Positions 1-8,309 of a stretch of 64,000 nucleotides of DNA are shown piece by piece; within the stretch, counting starts at the first letter, position 1; each line of letters starts with the position of its first letter. Under the pieces are notes generated by a model, which was not told the DNA's origin, did not search any database, and worked only from the letters and a program-made list of their open reading frames with translations. Made by a program: the position numbers and the translations under genes. Source of the DNA: Paenibacillus rigui (lineage in GTDB: Bacteria > Bacillota > Bacilli > Paenibacillales > NBRC-103111). The stretch spans positions 124,001 through 188,000 of the forward strand of contig NZ_NMQW01000017.1 in assembly GCF_002234615.1 (NCBI RefSeq), given 5' to 3'.

Positions 1-1061
1 GGTAAGAAAATGAGCCCGTCCGAGCCTGCCGCCACTTCCTGCGCTAACGAAGTCAAATAATCGTACGGGTCCATCCCTCTGCGGCGTCCTTCTTCGGCTT
101 CTGCCGTAGCCAGCTGATCGCGTACCCAGCGGAACATGATTCCGCCGTTATTGATCGCTCCGCCAACGACCCAGAAGTCTTCCTTCAGCGCGTAGCAGAA
201 CAACCGTCCCTTCGGATCGGTGATCGGCTCTCTGACGACGCCTCTCACAGCACCGCTCGTACCGATTGTAACAGCGTAGACGCCTTCTTCAAACGCACCG
301 ACACCAAGGTTAGCGAGAACGCCGTCAGATGCGCCGACGACAAACGGAGTATCTGCATGAAGTCCCATAGCTGCAGCATATTCCGCTTTCATGCCTTGCA
401 CACGATGCACTGTGGAGACCGGCTCGGAAAGCTGCTCCTCCCTGACCCCGCATGCTTCCAAAGCCTGCTTGTCCCACTTCAGCTGGCGAAGATTGAACAG
501 GCCGGTAGCACTCGCTAGCGAATAATCAATGACGAACTGCCCGAACAGCTTCGCAAACACATATTCCTTAATTCCGATAAACTTATGGGCCTGCTCAAAA
601 ATAACGGGACGGTTGTCCCGGAACCACATCAGCTTCAACAACGGGGACATCGGATGCAGTGGAGTGCCCGTGTTCATGTAGATTTGGTGACCGTCGAGCT
701 GTTCCTTAAGCACCTTCACGTAATTCACGCTCCGGTTGTCCGCAAACGTGATGCATTGGGTCAAAAGATTCAAGTCGCGGTCAACTGCGATCAAGCTGTG
801 CATTGCAGAGCTGAAAGAAACGCAAAGCACCTGGCTCGGCAAAATTTTCGCTTTGGCTACAACCGCTTGAATCCCGTTTAGTACAGCCTGGAATATTTCA
901 TTCGGGTCCTGCTCCGCCATATCCGGTCTTGGCGTGTACAACGGATACTCGATGGAATGGGATGCAAGGACGCGACCGTCTCTGTCGATAACCAGCGTCT
1001 TGGTGCTGGTCGTACCCAGATCGGCCGCAATGATGTACGGCTTTTGCAAAGACAAACTCAT
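1..1061 (-). CDS. gntK: Gluconokinase, FGGY carbohydrate kinase family (3' end outside window)
   Basis: FGGY kinase expected to phosphorylate D-gluconate to 6-phosphogluconate with ATP. The ATG is at 1061-1059 and the frame stays open to the window edge, giving about 353 of the roughly 500 residues normal for the family, so the C-terminal half of the ATPase fold is missing here. Visible are the N-terminal phosphate-binding segment ADLGTTSTKT, the gluconokinase-like FSSAMHSLI stretch near residue 85, and GASDGVLANLG further on. Its start overlaps the stop of the LarA-like gene as ATGA, so the two are probably translationally coupled. A xylulokinase-type or other aldonate specificity cannot be excluded, but the FSSAMHS block favours gluconate. 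Confidence 0.88.
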   Translation of the reverse strand, partial: MSLSLQKPYIIAADLGTTSTKTLVIDRDGRVLASHSIEYPLYTPRPDMAEQDPNEIFQAVLNGIQAVVAKAKILPSQVLCVSFSSAMHSLIAVDRDLNLLTQCITFADNRSVNYVKVLKEQLDGHQIYMNTGTPLHPMSPLLKLMWFRDNRPVIFEQAHKFIGIKEYVFAKLFGQFVIDYSLASATGLFNLRQLKWDKQALEACGVREEQLSEPVSTVHRVQGMKAEYAAAMGLHADTPFVVGASDGVLANLGVGAFEEGVYAVTIGTSGAVRGVVREPITDPKGRLFCYALKEDFWVVGGAINNGGIMFRWVRDQLATAEAEEGRRRGMDPYDYLTSLAQEVAAGSDGLIFL

Positions 1062-2329
1062 TTCACTAAATTCCCTTCGCTGTCAAATTGGAGGTCGTAC
1101 GGCTCCGTCAAAATTTCGATATCAGCGTGCTTTCTTGCTTCTTCCAGCAGGTTAACCGAAATTTCGATTTCCCCTAGGTGAAGCGTGTCTTGAATACGCA
1201 CCAGCCTGCATTTTGTATAATCCAAAATATTGCATGTTTTGACCCCGGCTTTAATGGCGTAAAAGTCATTATCCAATGTCGTGGAAATTTTGGTCGGTGC
1301 GCAAACCGTCGAAGTCAAGCCGTTGACAAACGTTGCCGCTCTATCCATTTTATCGACCAGACGCTGTGTCGTAAAGTCCGCAGTGCCTACCCCATTCGCG
1401 TTACCTTTCGTTTCGGGGGTCAAATCCAGTACAATCATCTTCGATACATCGGGTCCGCCGTGCGCATAGGGAGTCGGGTAACGGCCGGTTACATTCGGAT
1501 CCATCCCGTCACCACTAATATTTTTACCGATGTAATCGATCACCAGCACGTCGATCTGGTCGAACAAAATTTTCGGAAGGCGGGCTTTCGCTTCTTCCAG
1601 CAGGACCATCTCGCGCGCCTCGATCTGCTCGGCCGGCAGCACCTCGATACGGCAGGTTTCATCGTATGCATTCTCTACCAAAGCAACACCGAAGACAATC
1701 GGAAGCTTCTCAATCATAATTGTGGCCATTGCAGGCACATTCTCCGCCATGTATTTAAATCCGAGCTGATGACAAGCTTCAGCCCCTTTTTGCTTACCAA
1801 GCCCGATAGCGATCATCTTCATAATGCCGCTCTCAATCCGTCCACGGAACGCAGTATGCGGCTTCACGCGATTAATCACGACGATGGCGTCCGCTTCGGA
1901 AGCGATTTTGTCCACATAGACAGGCAGCCCGTTAGGCAGCTCATCGATTTTGACGACTTCCATGGACGAACGAATCGGTGCGCCCATCGCTTCTTCGGTA
2001 ACACCAAGATGATGCAAAACATCCTTTTGCCCTTCCGCAGTTGCACCCCCATGGCTGCCCATGCAAGGAACGATGAATGGATGGCCTCCGGCCTGCTTGA
2101 TGGCGTCAATCGTCACTTTGGTGAACAGGGCGATATTCGCAACACCGCGGCTGCCCACTGCAACCGCTACCTGCTGACCCGGCTTAATCCGGTCGATAGC
2201 ACCCGGCTGCTGCAATTCTTTTTCCAAAACCTCGGCCAAATTGTCCAAACGGGTTGCATCGAATTTTTGACGAATGCGCACCATTTGCGGAATTGGAATA
2301 TCTTCAAGCACTGTTCTCAAAATACTCAT
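1058..2329 (-). CDS. LarA-like (DUF2088) nickel-pincer racemase/epimerase family protein
   Basis: The 423-residue protein resembles the lactate racemase (LarA/DUF2088) superfamily, whose members racemise or epimerise 2-hydroxyacids using a nickel-pincer nucleotide. Candidate cofactor or catalytic residues are His93 in GSHGG, His158 in KPHT, Lys171 in the GIMKM segment and His187, spaced much like the His/His/Lys/His set of LarA; the alignment is my inference. The gene sits between lacI and gntK with 4-bp ATGA overlaps on both sides. That context suggests an aldonic-acid substrate rather than lactate, since gluconate 2-epimerases are known in this superfamily. No larB/C/E cofactor genes are in the window. 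An Fe-S or nickel-independent relative remains possible. Confidence 0.78.
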   Translation of the reverse strand: MSILRTVLEDIPIPQMVRIRQKFDATRLDNLAEVLEKELQQPGAIDRIKPGQQVAVAVGSRGVANIALFTKVTIDAIKQAGGHPFIVPCMGSHGGATAEGQKDVLHHLGVTEEAMGAPIRSSMEVVKIDELPNGLPVYVDKIASEADAIVVINRVKPHTAFRGRIESGIMKMIAIGLGKQKGAEACHQLGFKYMAENVPAMATIMIEKLPIVFGVALVENAYDETCRIEVLPAEQIEAREMVLLEEAKARLPKILFDQIDVLVIDYIGKNISGDGMDPNVTGRYPTPYAHGGPDVSKMIVLDLTPETKGNANGVGTADFTTQRLVDKMDRAATFVNGLTSTVCAPTKISTTLDNDFYAIKAGVKTCNILDYTKCRLVRIQDTLHLGEIEISVNLLEEARKHADIEILTEPYDLQFDSEGNLVK

Positions 2330-3342
2330 GAGTGTAAGCCTCCTGTTATGGTTTTGACGGAATCCCGGATCACGAGCTCCGTACGGACAAAGATCGTTTC
2401 TTTTACCATTTGCTTGGTTTCTATAAAGCTGAGCAGCTTAAGCGCTCCTTCTCTGCTTATATCCTCAATGGGTCTGCGCACGGTGGTTAAAGCAGGGGTA
2501 ACGAAGCCCGAAAACATGTGATCGTCAAACCCGACAACCGAAATATCGCCGGGTACCGAGAGATGGCTCTCCGTAATCGCTTTAATCGCCCCAAGCGCCA
2601 TGTCGTCATTGCAGCAAAAAACAGCCGTCGGCCTGGTTTCAAGCTCCAGCAGTCGGGTCATAGCCGTGTAGCCGCTCTCCAAATCATAATTCCCGTGCAT
2701 TCTGTAGTCGTCTCTCAACGGCACCTGATGTCTGACCATGGCTTCGATATAACCGTCGCGGCGAGCCTGGGTAGACTTGAAATTCTCTTTCCCCTCGATG
2801 ATCGCAATGCGCCTGTGTCCCTGCTCGATCAAATACTCGACAAGTCGAAACGCACCGCTCTGATCATCCGGGATCAAGTTCATAACCTGTACATTATCTA
2901 TGGGACGGTTCAACACGACTAACGGGATTTCCCGTTCCGATACATATTCGATAAAAGATTGGTCGGTTGAGCTCTGACTCATCACCAGAATACCATCGTA
3001 GCTTTTACGGTTAACCTTCTCGAAGCTCTTGTAATCGTCAATCCCGCGGACAATCAGGTTGAACTGATCTTTAATCACGTCATTGACGCCTTTAATGGCT
3101 TCATAAAGAAAACCTGCGGACGTACCGGTATGAAGAGTTGAAAAAAACAAGCCCAAGTTGTATGATCGGTCAAGGACCAAACTTTTGGCGTTGTAATTCG
3201 GAGTGTAATTCAAACTGGCCGCAAGCTGCCGGATTCGTTCCTTCGTCTCTTGGTTAATTAGCGGACTGTCGTTTAACGCTCTGGAGACGGTTGTATGAGA
3301 CACATTGGCTAGCTTGGCGATATCCTTGATTGTAACGCTCAA
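2326..3342 (-). CDS. LacI-family transcriptional regulator
   Basis: The N-terminal helix-turn-helix begins VTIKDIAKLANVSHTTVSRAL, the LacI hallmark, followed by a periplasmic-binding-like effector domain to about residue 338. I place the start at TTG 3342 because GAGGTGG lies 5 bases upstream and the usual LacI N-terminus follows. An ATG-initiated frame extends to 3381 but would add 13 unrelated residues. The stop overlaps the LarA-like ATG (ATGA), making it the first gene of the sugar-acid operon and its likely repressor with a hydroxyacid or aldonate as effector. The upstream region (3343-3450) holds an AT-rich promoter zone and a GTTAAC-centred sequence that could be part of an operator, but I cannot define it. 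Confidence 0.9.
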   Translation of the reverse strand: MSVTIKDIAKLANVSHTTVSRALNDSPLINQETKERIRQLAASLNYTPNYNAKSLVLDRSYNLGLFFSTLHTGTSAGFLYEAIKGVNDVIKDQFNLIVRGIDDYKSFEKVNRKSYDGILVMSQSSTDQSFIEYVSEREIPLVVLNRPIDNVQVMNLIPDDQSGAFRLVEYLIEQGHRRIAIIEGKENFKSTQARRDGYIEAMVRHQVPLRDDYRMHGNYDLESGYTAMTRLLELETRPTAVFCCNDDMALGAIKAITESHLSVPGDISVVGFDDHMFSGFVTPALTTVRRPIEDISREGALKLLSFIETKQMVKETIFVRTELVIRDSVKTITGGLHS

Positions 3343-3450
3343 TCCTACCACCTCAAGCTGTATCATACCACATAGCTGCACACGTTAACAACGAACTTTT
3401 TTTGCTTTTTATATGCTTCATTTGCATTGATTGCTGCGGATCATGATACG

Positions 3451-3485
3451 TAAAATGGGCCTGTGTAAGGTTACACAGACCCATT
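3451..3485 (-). terminator. Intrinsic terminator of the 3498-4094 gene
   Basis: A 13-bp stem with one mismatch (AATGGG..CTGTGT paired with ACACAG..CCCATT) around an AAGG-type loop. On the minus strand it is followed by a short T-rich stretch (ATTTTA). It separates the unknown gene from the lacI operon. Confidence 0.6.
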
Positions 3486-3497
3486 CATACTTCGCAT

Positions 3498-4094
3498 TTA
3501 CATTTCCAATTGCAGCATTTCATGCCTTAACTCCATCAACCTTTCTTTGCTCGTCTTTACCGCGTCCACATCCCCAAGATTCAGTGCATCGTGCAGGGTA
3601 GCCAGCTCGTAATCCAGCTCCAGCCGCAGCACCGGAATACGTTCATCGGGTCGCTTCGAACGAAAAGCTTGCATCATTTCCTCCACCGTCACGACAGGTT
3701 CCTTCTGGAATATCACCTTATGCTCCACCCCCGAGATTTCCACCATCCGGATAATTTCGCCGAACATAATATTCTCGATCAGAATTTGACGATCCTTAAA
3801 TCTTTTGACAACAGCGTGACCACGGGTATCCCCAATCATCTTTTCCATTAATTCAGCCAGCTTCTCGTCCTTGAAGGAGTAATTGCCGACAATTTTATAT
3901 CGTTCGCCGATGCGCTGAAATTTAAGCTTCACCAATTTTCTTCCGGTTCGAATCGATACAATAAATTGCTGCTCGCTCTCGTTCCAGTACAGAGAATAAC
4001 CTTCCTGAATTAAAGCTTTAATGAAGTTGCGGATTAGCCGACGGTCAAATCGTAACTCAAGGTTGCAATATTCCACTTCATGACTTTTACTCAC
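3498..4094 (-). CDS. Conserved-looking hypothetical protein, 198 aa
   Basis: I do not recognise the family with certainty. The frame is open upstream to 4169, but the best start is GTG 4094: GGGAGGGG lies 6 bases before it, whereas the upstream ATG has no ribosome site. The product is soluble, charged and mixed alpha/beta, with no signal peptide, membrane segment or Cys/His cluster. The N-terminal half (residues 10-75) is rich in beta-forming residues and basic (TGRKLVKLKFQRIGERYKIVG). The C-terminal 60 residues look helical (DALNLGDVDAVKTSKERLMELRHEM). It stands alone between a terminator and its own promoter, so there is no operon evidence for function. Confidence 0.65.
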   Translation of the reverse strand: MSKSHEVEYCNLELRFDRRLIRNFIKALIQEGYSLYWNESEQQFIVSIRTGRKLVKLKFQRIGERYKIVGNYSFKDEKLAELMEKMIGDTRGHAVVKRFKDRQILIENIMFGEIIRMVEISGVEHKVIFQKEPVVTVEEMMQAFRSKRPDERIPVLRLELDYELATLHDALNLGDVDAVKTSKERLMELRHEMLQLEM

Positions 4095-4230
4095 GGCAAT
4101 CCCCTCCCGATATGGTGCATTACCCCCGCCCCGTTTGTGTCGCTCTGTGTCCTGATAGCGATCTGTCAACGCTTTCTTTGACTCAACCGGGTTTTGATAG
4201 AATTTTCAGACAATTCAGTTACTTAATTCT

Positions 4231-4259
4231 ATCTTATTATGAATCATATGATTTAGCAA
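4231..4259 (-). promoter_or_regulatory. Sigma-A promoter for the 3498-4094 gene
   Basis: Reading the minus strand, TTGCTA (4259-4254) and TAAGAT (4236-4231) are separated by 17 bases and face the gene about 135 bp downstream. The surrounding region 4170-4340 is AT-rich and holds no gene. Confidence 0.5.
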
Positions 4260-4343
4260 CTTGGATTATTGACTATTTTCTTTATATTTTAACCATTTTT
4301 TAATGGAGGAATAACAAGTCGGGCGCTTCATATGAGGAGCATA

Positions 4344-4374
4344 GAAAAAAAGACCGTCTCGGATGAGACGATCT
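4344..4374 (-). terminator. Intrinsic terminator of the stalk-domain gene
   Basis: On the minus strand GATCGTCTC pairs with GAGACGGTC across a 4-base loop and is followed by seven T residues, downstream of the 4406 stop codon. Confidence 0.8.
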
Positions 4375-4405
4375 CCTGCTCCTTCCAGGCAAGCTTGAAA
4401 GCCTG

Positions 4406-5323
4406 TTACGGCGTCTGCTGGGCTTCGTTGGCTTGTTTATTGATTTTCTCCTGGTACTTGCTCTCTATATCCGTACGCTCGTCCGCGTTGATCGTATACG
4501 TCAGCGTATCCCCCCAACCGTCCTTGCCTAATCTGATGATTGACAAGTAGTAATGATTCACCGTGATATCCTTCAAATAGATCGTTTGATAGTACAGGTA
4601 TTGGTAACGGTCTTCCCCGTCGATCTTGTCCATAATAATCGGCTTGGTGAAGTACTGCGTATCCTTAACTTTGTAAGATAGCGTATTTTTCACATAATCC
4701 TGAAGCACCTTGATTTTATCCTGGTTCAGCTCGCCTGTGATGAGCACGTTATCTCTTGTAGACGTTCGGCTCGGCGTCGGTCCTTGACCCCACTTTTTCT
4801 TCACTTCCGACTCGCTGACATAGAACACATTCGTAAATACTTCCTTAGCCAAGGTCAACCCGTCGGTCTTGATGCCCATCGCTTTGATATCCGATAATCT
4901 GTAGTACAGCTGCGTGCTGTTTATATCCCCATAAGTGCTGAGCAGCGGATATTCCGCACCAAGATAGCTGACGGTCTGAGCATAAGGACTACGCAGCTTG
5001 ATTTCCTCATACACCCCGTTGATATCGGGGTCTTTTTGCTCCGGATTGATCCGGCTGTTGATATAAATCGTTTTATTCTCATTCTTCCATAAAATGTTGG
5101 CGCCGAGCAAATTGCCCAGCTCCTTCAGTGGCAGGTAGCTTTTATCTTGATAAACAAGGGTTGGCCCTTCAAGCTGAACAGGCTTCCCGTCCACTACAAT
5201 GTTAAAGTCCGGGCGCAAGTAGGCTTCCACCCGCTGGAGCACATCTTCCGCAAACACCCCCGCGGTAAACGTACCTGTAAGGATCGAACCCATCAACATC
5301 ACACGCTTCCAACGCTTCATCAC
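4406..5323 (-). CDS. Secreted protein with copper-amine-oxidase N-terminal-like (stalk) domain
   Basis: The 305-residue product begins with a Sec signal peptide (basic MMKRWKRV, hydrophobic core, cleavage near GVFA-ED). Residues about 40-95 form a 'copper amine oxidase N-terminal' domain: VVDGKPVQLEG, SYLPLKELGNLLGANILWKNENKTIYI. In Paenibacillus this module is a common non-catalytic extracellular domain. The C-terminal 200 residues are polar and not recognised; they repeat a Tyr-rich pattern (YQYLYYQTIYL, NHYYLSIIRLG). A terminator follows and the gene stands alone. The likely location is the cell surface or medium; role unknown. Two other proteins in this window carry the same kind of domain. 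Confidence 0.8.
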   Translation of the reverse strand: MMKRWKRVMLMGSILTGTFTAGVFAEDVLQRVEAYLRPDFNIVVDGKPVQLEGPTLVYQDKSYLPLKELGNLLGANILWKNENKTIYINSRINPEQKDPDINGVYEEIKLRSPYAQTVSYLGAEYPLLSTYGDINSTQLYYRLSDIKAMGIKTDGLTLAKEVFTNVFYVSESEVKKKWGQGPTPSRTSTRDNVLITGELNQDKIKVLQDYVKNTLSYKVKDTQYFTKPIIMDKIDGEDRYQYLYYQTIYLKDITVNHYYLSIIRLGKDGWGDTLTYTINADERTDIESKYQEKINKQANEAQQTP

Positions 5324-5429
5324 GATCTTCCAACCTTTCTTCTTCGCATTTCAATTGCCTGGTATTGTCAAATCCTGCTAACTTGTTGATTCGCCACGAA
5401 GCGACAAAATCCCTCTTTCAAAGTTTATA

Positions 5430-5457
5430 TTGACAAAGTACTCAATTCCGATAAAAT
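5430..5457 (+). promoter_or_regulatory. Sigma-A promoter of the ABC importer operon
   Basis: TTGACA (5430-5435), 16-base spacer, TAAAAT (5452-5457), about 115 bp upstream of the ATPase start. No riboswitch-like structure or terminator is visible in the leader. Confidence 0.7.
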
Positions 5458-5574
5458 AGGTTGGTATAAGAAAACACTTTACTATTATTATCGATTTTTC
5501 CAAGGCATTTTTGAAGTGCTGAATTGGATCTTATTAAAAGGATGAAGAAGTGAGTTCAAAAAGGGGTGAACACC

Positions 5575-6414
5575 TTGATCGAGATTAAAAATGTAAGTAA
5601 AACCTTTCATCAACGCAAAGGCGGGGCCTTCACAGCGATCGACAATGTATCGCTAACGATACAGCAAGGAGAGTTCGTTTCTTTGCTTGGACCGTCCGGC
5701 TGCGGTAAATCAACGCTATTGAATTTGGTAGCCGGCTTGGAGCAAGCTCAGCAAGGAACGATCACCGTTCATGGCAAGCCCTGCAGCAAGCCGGGTCCCG
5801 ACCGGGTTGTTGTTTTCCAGGAGCATGCCCTGTTCCCGTGGCTCACAGTGCTCGATAACGTAGCTTTCGGGCTAAAACAGAAAGGCCTCGGTAAAAAAGA
5901 ACGCGAGGAGCTCGCAATGGAGCAAATCCGATCCGTTCACTTGAGTAAATTCGCCGACCGCTATCCGCATGAATTGTCAGGCGGCATGAAGCAGAGAGCA
6001 GCCATTGCGCGGGCACTTGCGATGGATCCGGAAATTTTGCTCATGGATGAGCCCTTTGCCGCCCTTGACGAGCAAACCCGGCTGATCCTGCATAAAGAGC
6101 TGGAAGAGATCTGGATGAGAACGCGTAAAACGATCCTTTTTATTACGCATAATATTCGTGAAGCCGTCATTTTATCGGATCGGGTCCTTGTGATGTCCAC
6201 CCGCCCGGGAACGATCAAGAAGGAATTTGCGGTTCGCGCTGCAAGACCTCGCGATTTATCCGATCCCGTCCTCCATCACGTCGAAAGCAGCATTATGGAA
6301 GCTCTGGCGGATGAGCTGGAAAAAGTGGTAAAGGAGGAAATCGGCGATGAGTACAGCATTAAGAAGAACCATCTTTCTGGTTCTGATTCTGATAGCATGG
6401 GAAGCGGGATATAG
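5575..6414 (+). CDS. ABC transporter ATP-binding protein, SsuB/TauB/NrtD type
   Basis: Nucleotide-binding subunit of an importer for sulfonates, taurine, nitrate or a thiamine precursor. It shows Walker A GPSGCGKST, a Q-loop region (VVFQEHALFPWLTV, typical of this subclass), the signature LSGGMKQRAAIARAL, Walker B ILLMDEPFAALD and the H-loop FITHNI. Start choice: TTG 5575 has AAGGGG(TG) spaced correctly, while GTG 5566 in the same frame overlaps that site. The last 22 codons run into the permease gene (68-bp overlap), giving an unusual Ser/Asp/Gly-rich tail. The next two genes complete the importer. The exact substrate is not resolvable from sequence alone. Confidence 0.88.
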   Translation: MIEIKNVSKTFHQRKGGAFTAIDNVSLTIQQGEFVSLLGPSGCGKSTLLNLVAGLEQAQQGTITVHGKPCSKPGPDRVVVFQEHALFPWLTVLDNVAFGLKQKGLGKKEREELAMEQIRSVHLSKFADRYPHELSGGMKQRAAIARALAMDPEILLMDEPFAALDEQTRLILHKELEEIWMRTRKTILFITHNIREAVILSDRVLVMSTRPGTIKKEFAVRAARPRDLSDPVLHHVESSIMEALADELEKVVKEEIGDEYSIKKNHLSGSDSDSMGSGI

Positions 6415-7111
6415 AATATTCGATTGGGGCTGGAAGTTCCCCTCCGTCCTGCAAACCTTCCAGGCGTTCTATGACGGCTTCGTCCACGGACAATTACTGG
6501 AAGCCACGCTGGAAAGCATACGACGTCTGTTAACCGCCTTCGTGCTGGCCATTGCTATCGGAACGGTGCTAGGCTTCCTGTTCGCGAGATACCGTATTCT
6601 GGACGATACCATCGGCTTTCTAGTCGTTGCCCTGCAGACAGTGCCTAGTATCGCCTGGCTCCCCTTCTCCATTATCTGGTTCGGTATGAACGACTTTTCC
6701 GTCGTGTTCATTACTACGCTTGGAGCTACCTGGACGATGGCCATGTCAAGCCGTACCGGCATCATGAACATCCCTCCGCTGTACATCAAGGCGGCTCAGA
6801 CGATGGGAACAGGCAATGGCTTTAAAATGTTTTATCAGGTGATGGTTCCTGCGGCGTTTCCGCACATGATTACAGGGGTACGCGTAGCATGGGCTTTCGC
6901 ATGGCGCGCCTTGGTAGCGGGCGAGCTGATCGCCAAAGGCGTCGGGCTCGGCCAACTGCTGCAGGACGGACGCAACCTGGCAGATACTGCACTTATGCTT
7001 TCTATCGTTATTATTATCGCGGTGCTGGGCACGCTGTCCGACCACTTTTGCTTCAAGAAGCTGGAGGATACGATATTGATCCGCTACGGCTTGGCCGGGC
7101 AGAAAAAATAA
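6347..7111 (+). CDS. ABC transporter permease, SsuC/TauC/NrtB type
   Basis: Inner-membrane permease of 254 residues with about six transmembrane helices. The binding-protein-dependent transport (EAA-like) loop is near residues 145-190, seen in IKAAQTMGTG and VMVPAAFPHMITGVRVAWAFAWRALVAGELI, which is characteristic of the SsuC/TauC class. The ATG at 6347 has AAAGGAGG 9 bases upstream, so it is well supported even though it lies inside the ATPase frame; the two products are almost certainly coupled. It is followed 34 bp later by the binding lipoprotein gene. Confidence 0.9.
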   Translation: MSTALRRTIFLVLILIAWEAGYRIFDWGWKFPSVLQTFQAFYDGFVHGQLLEATLESIRRLLTAFVLAIAIGTVLGFLFARYRILDDTIGFLVVALQTVPSIAWLPFSIIWFGMNDFSVVFITTLGATWTMAMSSRTGIMNIPPLYIKAAQTMGTGNGFKMFYQVMVPAAFPHMITGVRVAWAFAWRALVAGELIAKGVGLGQLLQDGRNLADTALMLSIVIIIAVLGTLSDHFCFKKLEDTILIRYGLAGQKK

Positions 7112-7145
7112 ATAGATTTTTGGAAAAGGGAGTGTCAATCATTTT

Positions 7146-8204
7146 ATGAAAAAGACTGGATCCTTGTTGTTAGCTCTGTTGTTAGTCACTGTGCTGGTTT
7201 TATCGGCCTGCGGCAAAAAAGAAGAAGCTGCGAAAGACGGTTCCGCCGCTCCAGGTAAAACCGCCGCAGCCTCCACCGTCAAGCTGGGAATATTCAAAAA
7301 CGTTACGCATGCCCCCGGCTACATCGCGCTTGAGCAAAACCTGTTCCAGAAATATTGGGGCGAGAATGTGAAAATTGAAGTCACACCATTCGATAACGGT
7401 TCCGACTTCTCCACAGCCTTGGCAACCGGTGAAATCGATCTTGGCTTCGTAGGCCCTGGTCCTGCCACCAACCAGTTTCTGAAAAGCAAAAATTTCCGTA
7501 TCATCTCCGGCTCCAACAACGGCGGTGCCGTACTTGTAGCAGGAAAAGATTCGGGTATATCCAGCGTAAAAGATTTGGTTGGTAAAACCGTTGCGATTCC
7601 TACCAAAGGAAGCACGAATGAAATCTCTCTGCGCCTGCTGCTGAAGCAAAACAACATCAATGTGACCACCGATAAATCCGGTGTGAATCTGATTGCCCGC
7701 GCCCCTGCGGATACGCTGATTGCAATGCGTCAAAAGGAAGTGGATGCTACGCTGATTCCTGAGCCATGGGGTACGCAGATGGAGCAGGAAGGGATCGGCA
7801 AGATCATCGTCGATTGGGATAAAATCCCGCCGAACAACGGGAACTATCCGTTGACCCTGCTTGTAGCGAGCGACAAGTTCTTGAAGGAGCACCGCGATAT
7901 GGCGAAAGGCGCGATCAAAGCCAATGCGGATGCAATCGATTTTATCAAGAAAAATCCCGACAAATCGTATGAGCTTATTAACAACCGCTTGAAAGCATTG
8001 AGCGGCAAAGGCATGGACATCGCATTAATTAAAGCCGCAATCTCCCGCTTGAACTTAACAACAGATGTAAACAAAGAAGCTATCGAAGAAATGGCGAAGG
8101 TTTCCATTGATGCCGGATATATTAAAGATGTGAAGAAGGAAGAGCTCGACTTGAGCAAGTTCCTTGACCTGAGCTTGCTGGATGAGGTAAAGCAAGGTAA
8201 ATGA
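7146..8204 (+). CDS. Substrate-binding lipoprotein of SsuA/TauA/NMT1 family
   Basis: The 352-residue product has a lipoprotein signal with lipobox LSAC (Cys22), then a Lys/Glu/Ala-rich linker and a type II periplasmic-binding fold (SsuA/THI5-like): VKLGIFKNVTHAPGYIALEQNLFQKYWG, then ATGEIDLGFVGPGPATN. It is last in the ATPase-permease-lipoprotein operon and is followed by a strong terminator. It would deliver substrate to the permease at the outer face of the membrane. Aliphatic sulfonate is the commonest substrate of such operons, but nitrate- and pyrimidine-precursor-binding relatives look similar, and no sulfonate monooxygenase gene is present in the window. Confidence 0.88.
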   Translation: MKKTGSLLLALLLVTVLVLSACGKKEEAAKDGSAAPGKTAAASTVKLGIFKNVTHAPGYIALEQNLFQKYWGENVKIEVTPFDNGSDFSTALATGEIDLGFVGPGPATNQFLKSKNFRIISGSNNGGAVLVAGKDSGISSVKDLVGKTVAIPTKGSTNEISLRLLLKQNNINVTTDKSGVNLIARAPADTLIAMRQKEVDATLIPEPWGTQMEQEGIGKIIVDWDKIPPNNGNYPLTLLVASDKFLKEHRDMAKGAIKANADAIDFIKKNPDKSYELINNRLKALSGKGMDIALIKAAISRLNLTTDVNKEAIEEMAKVSIDAGYIKDVKKEELDLSKFLDLSLLDEVKQGK

Positions 8205-8229
8205 GATAAACCTCTGGGAAGTGAGCAAC

Positions 8230-8275
8230 AAAAATCCCCCTGCTATCTGAAGAAACAGATAGAGGGGGATTTTTT
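8230..8275. terminator. Bidirectional terminator between the importer operon and helD
   Basis: AAAATCCCCC..CTATCTG pairs with CAGATAG..GGGGGATTTTTT, a stem of about 18 bp with a small internal mismatch, with T-runs on both strands. It serves the plus-strand importer and the minus-strand HelD gene. Confidence 0.9.
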
Positions 8276-8309
8276 CGGCATCAGGAGCAATTGGAGGCTG
8301 CAAGCCTGA

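Noticed and set aside
1178-2521. Long open frame (447 codons) on the plus strand
   Set aside because: Exactly antisense to the LarA-like and lacI genes, which have ribosome sites and family motifs; the frame has no recognisable protein features.
3361-3430. GTTAAC-centred palindrome as LacI operator
   Set aside because: Only six bases are symmetric; no second copy was found and the position relative to a promoter is unclear.
5436-5560. Sulfur-responsive (S-box or T-box) leader before the importer operon
   Set aside because: The leader is only about 100 nt, with no T-box sequence, no SAM-riboswitch helices and no leader terminator.
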